A stretch of 64,000 bases of DNA from an uncultured Bacteroidota bacterium. Its GTDB lineage: Bacteria > Bacteroidota > Bacteroidia > Flavobacteriales > Flavobacteriaceae. Shown one piece after another: positions 9,227-19,212 of the stretch; positions within the stretch are counted from its first letter, which is position 1; each line of letters begins with the position of its first letter. The notes below the pieces were generated by a model. It was given only the letters and a program-made list of their open reading frames with translations. It had not been told where the DNA came from and made no database searches. The translations under genes were made by a program, and so were the position numbers. Location: NCBI GenBank assembly GCA_902526165.1, contig CABZKA010000001.1, positions 62,001 through 126,000 on the forward strand, given 5' to 3'.

Positions 9227-9312
9227 AGAGGTGGCCGAGTGGCTTAAGGCGCACGCTTGGAAAGCGTGTATGCGTTAATAGCGTATCGAGGGTTCGAATC
9301 CCTTCCTCTCTG
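9225..9312 (+). tRNA. tRNA-Ser (anticodon GGA)
   Basis: The 88-base sequence folds as a class II tRNA. The acceptor stem AGAGAGG (9225-9231) pairs perfectly with CCTCTCT (9305-9311), with G at the discriminator position. The anticodon arm is CACGC-TTGGAAA-GCGTG, giving anticodon GGA for UCC/UCU serine codons. A long variable arm typical of serine tRNAs follows, then a T arm around GGGTTCGAATCCC. CCA is not encoded. The 5' end lies inside the tatD stop codon, so there is no room for a promoter of its own next to the tRNA. Confidence 0.95.
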
Positions 9313-9405
9313 CAAGCTAAAAGCCTAATACTTAATCGATATTGATTTGTGTTTTTAAGTTTTTTCTATATATTTAGCCTTCCTAAAAATTATAATAAAA
9401 GAAAA

Positions 9406-10203
9406 ATGAAAAAATTACTAACTATAGCTTTTGCATTTGGGTTGTTTTATTTTTTACCACAACAAATACATGCAAATTTGTATCAAGAACAAGAAGAAGA
9501 TATCGAGGTGGTTGAGATGCCTGTTGAAGAAGTTCAAGAACAACCAGAAATGACAGTAGCTGAGGCACCAAGTGTTGGATTTACTCAAGAATTAAAAAAT
9601 AGATTCATCGAAGGTGGTCCGGGATTTATGGGTATTGTTTTGGCATGTTTGATATTGGGATTAGCTATTGCCATTGAAAGAATTATTTATTTAAACTTTG
9701 CGACTACCAATACTGAAAAATTGATAGAGGATATTGAATCAGCACTGAAATCTGGTGGAGTTGATTCAGCAAAAGAAATTTGTAGAAATACACCTGGTCC
9801 TGTTGCATCAATTTTTTATCAGGGTCTTGATAGAGCTGGCGAGGGCGTTGAAAGTGCTGAAAAAGCTGTAGTTGCTTACGGAGGTGTTCAGATGGGACAA
9901 CTTGAAAAAAATGTTTCTTGGATCTCATTATTTATCGCGCTTGCTCCCATGCTTGGTTTCATGGGTACGGTTATAGGGATGATCCAAGCTTTTGATAAAA
10001 TTCAAGCTGCAGGTGATATGCAACCCTCACTAGTTGCCGGTGGTATTAAAGTTGCGCTTTTAACAACCGTATTTGGTCTAATCGTTGCTATTATTTTACA
10101 AATCTTTTACAATTATATTGTAGCAAAAATTGATAGTATTGTCAACGACATGGAAGATGCTTCCATTACTTTGATTGATATTTTAGTTTCTCACAAGAAA
10201 TAA
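9406..10203 (+). CDS. exbB: MotA/TolQ/ExbB proton channel protein
   Basis: 265 residues from ATG 9406; an upstream TTG-type start at 9349 would place an unlikely leader before MKKLLTIAFAF. ExbB forms the inner-membrane proton channel that, with ExbD, powers TonB-dependent receptors. An N-terminal hydrophobic segment (residues 4-22) is followed by a Glu/Val/Pro-rich linker (about 26-55). The channel part has membrane segments near 72-92, 165-190 and 205-232, with the conserved APMLGFMGTVIGMIQAF and KVALLTTVFGLIVAI. It heads a tight cluster with a 4-TM protein, two ExbD proteins and an outer-membrane barrel. TATATTTA near 9369 is a one-mismatch -7 element. Confidence 0.92.
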   Translation: MKKLLTIAFAFGLFYFLPQQIHANLYQEQEEDIEVVEMPVEEVQEQPEMTVAEAPSVGFTQELKNRFIEGGPGFMGIVLACLILGLAIAIERIIYLNFATTNTEKLIEDIESALKSGGVDSAKEICRNTPGPVASIFYQGLDRAGEGVESAEKAVVAYGGVQMGQLEKNVSWISLFIALAPMLGFMGTVIGMIQAFDKIQAAGDMQPSLVAGGIKVALLTTVFGLIVAIILQIFYNYIVAKIDSIVNDMEDASITLIDILVSHKK

Positions 10204-10209
10204 TTTAAA

Positions 10210-10659
10210 ATGAATCTTCAAAAAATAACTAATATAGTTTCTTGGACATTGGGTTTGTTAGGCTTATTGTTCCTTTTTATTTTAATTTTTCAAGGTGATG
10301 ATTCAATTGAAGCCAATGCAATGCAGGGAAATTATGGTTTTGTTTCTTGGATGATATGGTTAGCAATAATTGTTTTATCACTTGTGACTTTATCGACACT
10401 TGTCTTTTCTTTAAAAAATATTGCCTCCGACAATTCAAAACTTAAAAAGTTTGGAATGTCTATCGGATCATTTTTGATTGTTATCATCATTGCTTTTGTG
10501 TTTTCATCTGGTGTGGAAACCCCAATGGGTGATGGTAAAGTACTATCTGCTACAGGTTCTAAACTTGTTGAAACAGGTATAAAGACATTTTATTTCTTGG
10601 TTTTGATCGCTGGGGGTTTAATGCTGTTTAACTCAATTAGTAAATTGTTTAAAAAATAA
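10210..10659 (+). CDS. Four-helix membrane protein of the ExbB-ExbD cluster
   Basis: 149 residues, unknown function. Four hydrophobic segments are seen at about 10-28, 45-67, 82-101 and 125-145, joined by short loops; there is no recognisable catalytic motif. It sits 6 bases after exbB and 2 bases before the first exbD, so it is co-transcribed with them. A small membrane protein in this position between ExbB and ExbD is, as far as I recall, usual in Flavobacteriia. An accessory role in the energy-transducing complex is an inference from position only. Confidence 0.7.
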   Translation: MNLQKITNIVSWTLGLLGLLFLFILIFQGDDSIEANAMQGNYGFVSWMIWLAIIVLSLVTLSTLVFSLKNIASDNSKLKKFGMSIGSFLIVIIIAFVFSSGVETPMGDGKVLSATGSKLVETGIKTFYFLVLIAGGLMLFNSISKLFKK

Positions 10660-10661
10660 TT

Positions 10662-11285
10662 ATGGCAAGAAGATCAGCACCAGAGGTTAATGCTGGCTCA
10701 ATGGCAGATATTGCATTCTTGTTATTGATATTTTTTCTCGTAACAACTACAATTGAGACTGACTCGGGTATTAATAGAAAGCTTCCCCCTATGGAAGAAA
10801 TAATTGATCCTCCTATTATCAAGGAAAGAAATATTTTTACAGTTGTAGTTAATAAAAATAATCAGATACTTGTTGAAGAAGAGTTGATGGATTTGAGTGA
10901 TTTGAGAAAAGAGGCAGTTGCTTTTTTAGACAATGGTGGTGGACTTGCTGAAGAGGCTTGTGACTACTGTCAAGGTGAAAGAGACCGTTCTTCTTCTGAT
11001 AATCCAGACAAAGCAATTGTTTCTTTGAAAAATGATAGAGAAACCGATTACAAGGTTTATATTTCTGTTCAAAATGAATTAGTTGCAGCTTACAATCAAC
11101 TAAGAAACAGAGAGTTTACAAGGCTATACCCCGAAGAAAACATGACCTATATTGAAGCAGACAAGATGTATACTGACCCAAGAACTGAAAAATCAGTAAA
11201 GGAAAAGTTGAAAGAAAAAATTTCTGTAATTAAACTCATGTATCCTATGAAATTATCGGAGGCTGAGCCAAATAAAACAAGTTAG
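10662..11285 (+). CDS. exbD: ExbD/TolR-family protein 1
   Basis: 207 residues. The single membrane helix near residues 15-35 carries the proton-responsive Asp16 in SMADIAFLLLIFFLVTTT. ExbD couples proton flow through ExbB to TonB. The periplasmic part is longer than in E. coli ExbD and includes an insert near residues 100-120 with a CDYC pair, followed by KAIVSLKNDRET and YNQLRNREF, typical of the longer Bacteroidota form. It is the first of two adjacent exbD paralogues; the second follows two bases after its stop. A two-ExbD arrangement suggests a hetero-oligomeric motor, which is inference. Confidence 0.9.
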   Translation: MARRSAPEVNAGSMADIAFLLLIFFLVTTTIETDSGINRKLPPMEEIIDPPIIKERNIFTVVVNKNNQILVEEELMDLSDLRKEAVAFLDNGGGLAEEACDYCQGERDRSSSDNPDKAIVSLKNDRETDYKVYISVQNELVAAYNQLRNREFTRLYPEENMTYIEADKMYTDPRTEKSVKEKLKEKISVIKLMYPMKLSEAEPNKTS

Positions 11286-11287
11286 TT

Positions 11288-11767
11288 ATGTCTAAATTCA
11301 AGAAAAAAGGAAGTGGAGAACTACCAAAGATTTCAACGGCATCTTTACCAGATATTGTTTTTATGCTTCTTTTCTTTTTTATGGTTGCCACAGTTCTCAG
11401 AGATAATACACTTTTAATTCAAAACACCTTACCTGCTGCTGATCAAGTCCAAAAACTGGATAAAAAAGACAGGGTGATCTACATTTATGCAGGAAAACCA
11501 AGTTCTAGATACCAAGACAAGTATGGTGATCAACCTAGAATTCAACTTAATGATAAATTTGCAACCGTGGCTGATGTTGGAGCTTATGTGCTTGCTGAAA
11601 GGGCTGCCAAAAGAGAGGAACTTCAAAATGTATTGACAACTGCACTCAAGGTTGATGGTGAAACAAAAATGGGTTTAATAAGTGATATCAAACAGGAATT
11701 GAGAAAAGTTAATGCCCTTAAAATTAACTACACAACTAGAATTGGTGATTACTCACAAAACCAATAA
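11288..11767 (+). CDS. exbD: ExbD/TolR-family protein 2
   Basis: 159 residues, shorter than its neighbour. A basic cytoplasmic start (SKFKKKGSGELPKIS) precedes the membrane helix with Asp22 in SLPDIVFMLLFFFMVATV. The periplasmic domain has RVIYIYAGKP, the region equivalent to the ExbD beta sheet, and ends in YTTRIGDYSQNQ. It should form the TonB energising complex with the ExbB and ExbD encoded just upstream. The start lies two bases behind the previous stop codon. Confidence 0.9.
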   Translation: MSKFKKKGSGELPKISTASLPDIVFMLLFFFMVATVLRDNTLLIQNTLPAADQVQKLDKKDRVIYIYAGKPSSRYQDKYGDQPRIQLNDKFATVADVGAYVLAERAAKREELQNVLTTALKVDGETKMGLISDIKQELRKVNALKINYTTRIGDYSQNQ

Positions 11768-11809
11768 TCACTACCACCATAGTTTTTTTATCTTTATTAA
11801 AATTTCCCA

Positions 11810-12460
11810 ATGATATTAAGAGGATTATTTTATAGTTCACTATTTCTAGCTTACAGTCTGTTTTCTCAGGAAAATCAAAATTACTTTGAAGATCAATTTT
11901 ATTTAGGATTATCTTATAACTCTCTTGGAGGAAAGGTTGATGAATTCAAAGAAAATAAATTTTCTTATTCGCTAAATTATGGCTTTATAAAAGATATTAC
12001 TATTAGCAAGAATGGAAAGTATGCACTGGGTATTGGTTTGGGTCTATCACACAATTCATTAAACAATAACCTAAAGTTTAGTAATCTAAACTTTGAGTTT
12101 ATACAAAATCTAAGTTCAACCAGCATTAACAGGTATAATTATACAGAACTGCAAATCCCTTTTGAATTAAGATGGAGAAATTCATCTATTGATAATTACA
12201 AATTCTGGAGAATTTATGCAGGTTTGAGGTATTCTAAGGTCATTCAATCAAAATATATTTATGAAGATGTTGCGTTAAGTTATGAAATTGATGACTTTCC
12301 CATTGAAAAAGATCAAATTGGACTTACGTTAAATATTGGTTTTAACACTTGGAATATTAGCGCATACCAATCATTAAAACCTTTTTTCACTGATGGTAGT
12401 AATAGTGATATAATTGATTTAAAGCAATTTAGACTGGGGTTTATTTTTTATGTATTCTAA
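11810..12460 (+). CDS. PorT-like outer membrane beta-barrel protein
   Basis: 216 residues. A signal peptide is likely (about residues 1-19, ending ...SLFSQE). The rest alternates polar and hydrophobic residues and ends in an aromatic residue (FYVF), as outer-membrane barrels do. ELQIPFELRWRNS followed by FWRIYAGLRYSKV resembles the PorT/SprT-type barrel found next to ExbD in Flavobacteriia. PorT is needed for type IX secretion and gliding. The family call rests on position and these short segments; a generic small porin-like barrel is the alternative. It follows the second exbD by 42 bases and probably belongs to that operon. Confidence 0.6.
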   Translation: MILRGLFYSSLFLAYSLFSQENQNYFEDQFYLGLSYNSLGGKVDEFKENKFSYSLNYGFIKDITISKNGKYALGIGLGLSHNSLNNNLKFSNLNFEFIQNLSSTSINRYNYTELQIPFELRWRNSSIDNYKFWRIYAGLRYSKVIQSKYIYEDVALSYEIDDFPIEKDQIGLTLNIGFNTWNISAYQSLKPFFTDGSNSDIIDLKQFRLGFIFYVF

Positions 12461-12512
12461 TTATAAAGGGTATATTTTTAAAGAATTCTCTGTAATAGAT
12501 GCTCAAAAATAT

Positions 12513-12520
12513 TACTTTTG
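12513..12520 (+). promoter_or_regulatory. -7 promoter element of the TonB receptor at 12574
   Basis: TACTTTTG is an exact match to TAnnTTTG. It would give a 5' leader of about 50 bases. No clear -33 element is present. Confidence 0.5.
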
Positions 12521-12573
12521 CAGAAATCTTTTATATTTACAGAATATAAACGACTAATATTAAATTTATAAAT

Positions 12574-15489
12574 ATGAGAAATATTTTGTCTATGATGCTT
12601 GTGCTAATAAGTACATTCATCTTCGCGCAAACTAATGTAACAGGTGTGGTTGTTGACAGTAACAATACTCCTATACCTGGTGCTAATGTTGTTTTTGATA
12701 CAACAACAGGAGCGGTTTCTGATTTTAATGGTGAATTTTCAATAGATGTAGATGCAAAACCACCATTTACTTTGACTGTTTCTAGTATTGGTTTTGAAAC
12801 AATGGCATTAACAGTAAGTGATTCTGATGCTTCTGTTACTGTAACATTGACTGATTCCGAGAATTTACTTGATGAGGTAGTATTATCTGCATCGAAAACT
12901 GCACAAAGTCTATTTGAATCTCCAGTTACGATCGAAAGATTCGATTATAACGACATCGCCGCATCAACAGGAGCAGATTTCTATCAAAGTTTAGAACAAC
13001 TTAAGGGAGTCCAAGTTATTAATACAGGTATCATCAATCAAACAGTCAATGCAAGAGGTTTTTCAACTGCTTGGAATGAGGGTTTTATACAAGTTGTTGA
13101 TGGTATGAACAATGAAGCCCCTGGCTTAAATTTCTCTGCGGGAAATTTAGCAGGTGTTAACGAATTAGATCTTTATAATGTGGAGTTCCTCCCTGGTGCA
13201 TCATCTGCCCTGTATGGACCCAATGCTTATAAGGGAATCTTAGTAATGAATACAAAAAATCCATTCGATTTTCAAGGATTTAGTGCATATTTAACGCAAG
13301 GTATTACATCACAAGATGTCGCTGGTGATAATCATTATTATGATTTTGGAATGCGTTTTGCTCACGCTTTTAATGACAAGTTTGCCGTAAAAGCTACTCT
13401 TGGATATGTTAAGGGAAAAGATTGGGCGGCTGCTGATTATTCAGACCGTAATAGCGAAGTCCCATTCTTCCCTGGTAGATTGGAAGAAGTTGATCCGTCA
13501 TTATTCCCAACATACGATGGTTACAATGTTTATGGTGAACAACAAACTAGTTGGAATATGACGAATGTTTTTTTAGGCCCAGTTTTGCCTGCCTTAGCAT
13601 CTCAAGCTGGTTTAGGTCCTGCCTCTGTTGCGCTAGTCTCTCGATACTTTGAAATATTCGCCCCAAACTATTTTGGTACGCAAGAAATTATGACCACCGG
13701 ATACAGCGAAATGGCTCTTGACCCGAGAGGCGAGGCATCCAATTTTAAGTTTAATCTTGCTGCTCATTACAGATTCAATGGTAATTCTGAGCTTAGTTAT
13801 GTTTTTAACAATGGTAGGGGTAATACGCTTCTTCAAGGAAATGCTAGATTCAAAATGTTGAATTTTGGTATTCAACAGCATAAGTTGGAATATAAGACCA
13901 AAAACTTTACAGCTAGAGCTTATAAAACAATTGAGAGTTCTGGTAATACAACACAGTTTGAAGCCCTGGGTGGTAACTTATTTGCCTCTCAACCTGGTGG
14001 TGCTTTAGCTTGGTTTAATAATTATTTTACAGATTATTTTACAATCCTTGCTGGTCAAATTAATCCTAACCCCATTGTAGCTTTAAACTCGATGTTGATT
14101 GATTTAGCTGTATATCGTTCAACAAGTATGTTTGACAGACTAGTTAGTCCGTCAATGAATTTTGTTGCACATGCTGCTGGAAGAACAGCAGCTAATGCAA
14201 ACATGTTAGTTCCTGGAAGTGCTGAATTTAATGCTGCTTATGATCAAATTACTAAGACACCCACATCAGATGGTGGTTCCGTTGTACTAGATAACACGAT
14301 TTCTAACAGTTTTGAAGCCAATTATGATTTAAGTGACCTCGTTGATGGATTTGATATGGTTATTGGTGGTTCATACAGAGAATATGTTTTAAGATCAAAT
14401 GGAACACTCTTTACTGACTATGATGGTCCAATAAAAACTAGCGAAACAGGTGTTTTTGCAAGTGTGCAAAGAGATATTTTTGATGGTGCTATTAGTTTAA
14501 ATGGTGCTTTAAGATATGATAAAGCACAAAATTATGAAGGTAGTTTTACACCAAGAGTCGGTGCTTTAATTAATTTAGCTCCAAGACATAATGTAAGAGT
14601 CTCATATCAAACAGCCATGAGAACACCAACAATGCAAGATATGTACATTGGATTGGGAAGTGGTTCTCAAAATGGGTTTCCAGTTGTATTATTTGGATCT
14701 TCACCTGACAGTGTTGAAAGATTTATATACGAGCACAACACATTTACTGGATCATACACTGTAACTGGTGACATGGTTATGAATAATTCCTACAAAGCTG
14801 AGGAGCTAATAAATGGTGGAGTTGCTGTAGTTGCTGAATTAGATAATGTTGAGCCAGAATATGTTCAATCAAGAGAAGTTGGATACAGATACAACGGTAA
14901 AAAGTTTTCATTGGATATGAACGCCTATTGGGCAAAGTATCAAAACTTCATTGCCTCTAAGAATGTTATAGTACCTTTTTATGGAAGCGTAGCTAATGGT
15001 TCTGCTTTGGCTGCAGTTCAAGCCGATGATGTTGCTATTTATAACGTTGATAATAATACTGATGAAGTAGTCCGTACCATGGGATTAGACATTGGACTGG
15101 ATGCGAAAGTGTTTGGTAAGTTTGATTTTGGAGCAAAGTTCGCTTATAATGAAATGGATAGAACTAATATTGATCCAAATTATGAGACTTCATTCAATAC
15201 CCCGAAGGTTAGAGGAAGATTATCTCTAGGATCTACTGAAATCGGTGATAACATTGGTTTTAATCTTTCAGCAAGCTATCATAATTCATTTCTGTATGAG
15301 TCAGCATTTGCTGATGGTATCATTCCAGCAAACTGGATATTCAATGCATCCATGAGTTTTGATGTTCCTGAATTACTAGGTAGAATTAAAGTTGGAGCTG
15401 TCAACTTAACAGGTGACGATTATGCCAGTATACCTTACACTGGACTTATTGGTAGTCAATACTATATTAAGTTTACCTTAAATCCGTAA
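12574..15489 (+). CDS. TonB-dependent outer membrane receptor with carboxypeptidase-like domain
   Basis: 971 residues. Signal peptide at about 1-18 (ends TFIFAQ). A carboxypeptidase regulatory-like domain at about 20-95 (VTGVVVDSNNTPIPGANV, GAVSDFNGEFSI), then the plug domain at about 110-225 (DFYQSLEQLKGVQVINTG, SSALYGPNAYKGILVM) and the 22-strand barrel to the end (FTLNP). This SusC/RagA-like arrangement imports large or scarce solutes using TonB energy. No SusD partner or degradation genes lie beside it, so the substrate is not deducible. It has its own promoter and is closed by a strong terminator at 15512-15540, so it is a single-gene unit. Confidence 0.9.
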   Translation: MRNILSMMLVLISTFIFAQTNVTGVVVDSNNTPIPGANVVFDTTTGAVSDFNGEFSIDVDAKPPFTLTVSSIGFETMALTVSDSDASVTVTLTDSENLLDEVVLSASKTAQSLFESPVTIERFDYNDIAASTGADFYQSLEQLKGVQVINTGIINQTVNARGFSTAWNEGFIQVVDGMNNEAPGLNFSAGNLAGVNELDLYNVEFLPGASSALYGPNAYKGILVMNTKNPFDFQGFSAYLTQGITSQDVAGDNHYYDFGMRFAHAFNDKFAVKATLGYVKGKDWAAADYSDRNSEVPFFPGRLEEVDPSLFPTYDGYNVYGEQQTSWNMTNVFLGPVLPALASQAGLGPASVALVSRYFEIFAPNYFGTQEIMTTGYSEMALDPRGEASNFKFNLAAHYRFNGNSELSYVFNNGRGNTLLQGNARFKMLNFGIQQHKLEYKTKNFTARAYKTIESSGNTTQFEALGGNLFASQPGGALAWFNNYFTDYFTILAGQINPNPIVALNSMLIDLAVYRSTSMFDRLVSPSMNFVAHAAGRTAANANMLVPGSAEFNAAYDQITKTPTSDGGSVVLDNTISNSFEANYDLSDLVDGFDMVIGGSYREYVLRSNGTLFTDYDGPIKTSETGVFASVQRDIFDGAISLNGALRYDKAQNYEGSFTPRVGALINLAPRHNVRVSYQTAMRTPTMQDMYIGLGSGSQNGFPVVLFGSSPDSVERFIYEHNTFTGSYTVTGDMVMNNSYKAEELINGGVAVVAELDNVEPEYVQSREVGYRYNGKKFSLDMNAYWAKYQNFIASKNVIVPFYGSVANGSALAAVQADDVAIYNVDNNTDEVVRTMGLDIGLDAKVFGKFDFGAKFAYNEMDRTNIDPNYETSFNTPKVRGRLSLGSTEIGDNIGFNLSASYHNSFLYESAFADGIIPANWIFNASMSFDVPELLGRIKVGAVNLTGDDYASIPYTGLIGSQYYIKFTLNP

Positions 15490-15511
15490 CATATCAACAA
15501 ATAATGTTAAT

Positions 15512-15540
15512 AAAGGCGCTTTTTTAAGCGCCTTTTTTTA
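15512..15540 (+). terminator. Intrinsic terminator of the TonB receptor gene
   Basis: AAAGGCGCTT (15512-15521) pairs perfectly with AAGCGCCTTT (15526-15535) around a TTTT loop and runs into seven Ts. It separates the receptor from atpD. Confidence 0.9.
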
Positions 15541-15565
15541 TTTTTTTCATCATAAAAAATACAAC

Positions 15566-17118
<1,553 letters not shown>

Positions 17119-17119
17119 T

Positions 17120-17389
17120 ATGCAATTAGAGATTGTAAGCCCAGAGAAAACAATATTTAGTGGTGAAGCAAAATCGGTTCATTTGCCTGGTTCTGAAGGT
17201 TATTTTCAGGTTTTAAATAATCATGCGCCAATAGTCTCTACTTTAAAAAAAGGGGAAATACTGATAGAGGTTGTTGACAATGATTTAGAAAGCGATTTTT
17301 TGGATTTTTCAACGGGTAAAGCATCATTAGAGATAAAATCTGGTGTAGTTGAAATGAAAAAAAATAAGCTAATTATTTTAGTTGACTAA
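17120..17389 (+). CDS. atpC: F1 ATP synthase subunit epsilon (short form)
   Basis: 89 residues from ATG 17120, one base after the atpD stop; an in-frame ATG at 17102 lies inside atpD and is less likely because MQLEIVSPEKTIFSG is the normal N-terminus. Epsilon belongs to the central stalk. Only the N-terminal beta-sandwich domain is present (GSEGYFQVLNNHAPIVSTL, then KSGVVEMKKNKLIILVD). The C-terminal two-helix domain that inhibits ATP hydrolysis in E. coli is absent, which I recall as the usual form in Bacteroidota. Confidence 0.93.
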   Translation: MQLEIVSPEKTIFSGEAKSVHLPGSEGYFQVLNNHAPIVSTLKKGEILIEVVDNDLESDFLDFSTGKASLEIKSGVVEMKKNKLIILVD

Positions 17390-17400
17390 TTTTTGATTTT

Positions 17401-19212
17401 TTGAAAAAAAAACTAATTGCAATACTAATTTTTACTTCACTAACAATTAGTTCACAAACTATTCAACAGCTCGATGAGGTCGTAATTTCAGATACCAAAA
17501 TAAATATCCCTTTTAGTAAAAACTTTAGATCTGTTCAAGTAATTGATTCAAAGACAATTCAGGAGACTGCATCACGAAATGTCACAGAGCTTCTTCAATT
17601 AGTTAGCGGTTTAGATATAAGAAGAAGAGGAGTTTCTGGAACACAAGCTGATTTATATATAAGAGGAGGTGGTTTTGATCAAACATTGCTTTTGATTGAT
17701 GGAATGAAAATGGATGATATTCAAACAGGTCATCACACACTGAATTTACTTTTACCAGTTCAGTTAATTGATAGAATAGAAATCATAAAAGGACCCGCTG
17801 CTAGAATTTTTGGACAAAATGCATTCAGTGGTGCAATCAATATTGTAACGAAACCTCTTAAAAAATCCAATAATAAAGTTGTTGAGATTTATGCTAATGA
17901 CATCTCATACGGCTCTTATGACCAATTTAATTATTCCATAAAAATGAGAACCAGTATTGAAGATAAATTTAATTCATTAATATCACTTCACAAGGTTAAG
18001 TCTGATGGTTATAGATACAATACAGACTTTAAAAACGATTTTATTTTTATGAAAAATAATATAAAATCTAAAAATGGATCTATCGATATCATTTCAGGAT
18101 TCTCTGAGAAAAAGTTTGGTGCGAATGGCTTTTATGCAAGCCCAGAGGCAATTGATCAATATGAAGAAACACAATCAAGTTTTTTTGGCCTATCAACAAA
18201 ATTTAAAAAAGAAAAGATGGTTGTTAAACCTAAACTATATTGGAGGAGAAATCAAGACGAATACATTTATATTAGGGACAATCCAGAAATATATAGAAAT
18301 CTTCATATATCAAATAAAATTTATCTTGATTTGAATTTTATCAAGTATTATGATTCCAATAGTTTTTCGAATTTTGGTATTGATAATTCGCAGTCCTACA
18401 TCTCAAGTAATAATTTAGGATCTCATAAAAGATTTACATCAACATTTTATTTTGATCATACATTTCATTTGATTGATGATAAACTCATAGTGTCACCGGG
18501 CTTTTCTGTTTCATATTTTTCTGATTTATCCTTTCATTTTTTTCCTGGTTTAGATTTGGGTTTTCACCTTTCAGAAAAAATAAAATTGTATGCAAATTTT
18601 GGTAAAACCTATAGAATCCCAACTTATACAGATCTTTATTATTCAGACCGAAACACTGTTGGAAATCCTGATTTAGATCCTGAACATGCTTTGAGTAATG
18701 AATTTGGATTTAAATATGAAAATGAAAACATTCAACTATCATCCTCCTTTTTTCAAAGAAAGTCTACCAATATAATTGATTATATTAAAGAAAATGAATC
18801 CGAAAAGTGGAGAGCTACTAATATCAGGAATCTGGATACCAAAGGTTTTGATTTTGACCTAAGTCATAAAAATATATTTAGAATTGGTTACACTTATCTT
18901 TTTGATGACTCCTATGTGAATGATATCAATTTTTCTAGATACTCAATCAATTCACTTAAACATCAATTAACATCGAGATTATTATTGAATTATTCAAATA
19001 GATTATCCCAAAATTTAATGCTTAAGTATGGTGAAAGGTCAGATCAGTCAAAACACTCAGTTGTAGATACAAATATTAAATATAGAATAGGATCTAAGAT
19101 TTATGTATTCTTTTCTTTAAATAATATATTTGACGAGTCATATACCGAGACAAATTTGGTCCCCATGCCAGGCAGAAATTTTTTGTTTGGATTTATTAAC
19201 TATTTCGAGTAA
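17401..19212 (+). CDS. TonB-dependent receptor, BtuB-like
   Basis: 603 residues, starting at TTG 17401, twelve bases behind atpC; no upstream ATG is available and MKKKLIAILIFTSLTISSQ is a good signal peptide. A TonB box-like segment (QLDEVVISDTKI) is followed by the plug at about 35-150 (SGLDIRRRGVSGTQADLYIRG, LLLIDGMKMDD, IKGPAARIFGQNAFSGAINIVT) and a barrel ending in FLFGFINYFE. The short plug without a carboxypeptidase-like domain and the size are like vitamin B12 or siderophore receptors, but no cobalamin riboswitch or uptake genes are nearby. Its final 13 bases overlap the convergent amidohydrolase gene. Confidence 0.88.
   Translation: MKKKLIAILIFTSLTISSQTIQQLDEVVISDTKINIPFSKNFRSVQVIDSKTIQETASRNVTELLQLVSGLDIRRRGVSGTQADLYIRGGGFDQTLLLIDGMKMDDIQTGHHTLNLLLPVQLIDRIEIIKGPAARIFGQNAFSGAINIVTKPLKKSNNKVVEIYANDISYGSYDQFNYSIKMRTSIEDKFNSLISLHKVKSDGYRYNTDFKNDFIFMKNNIKSKNGSIDIISGFSEKKFGANGFYASPEAIDQYEETQSSFFGLSTKFKKEKMVVKPKLYWRRNQDEYIYIRDNPEIYRNLHISNKIYLDLNFIKYYDSNSFSNFGIDNSQSYISSNNLGSHKRFTSTFYFDHTFHLIDDKLIVSPGFSVSYFSDLSFHFFPGLDLGFHLSEKIKLYANFGKTYRIPTYTDLYYSDRNTVGNPDLDPEHALSNEFGFKYENENIQLSSSFFQRKSTNIIDYIKENESEKWRATNIRNLDTKGFDFDLSHKNIFRIGYTYLFDDSYVNDINFSRYSINSLKHQLTSRLLLNYSNRLSQNLMLKYGERSDQSKHSVVDTNIKYRIGSKIYVFFSLNNIFDESYTETNLVPMPGRNFLFGFINYFE

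Noticed and set aside
12574..15489. Polysaccharide utilisation locus
   Set aside because: No SusD, glycoside hydrolase or sugar regulator adjoins the receptor; it is a single-gene unit.
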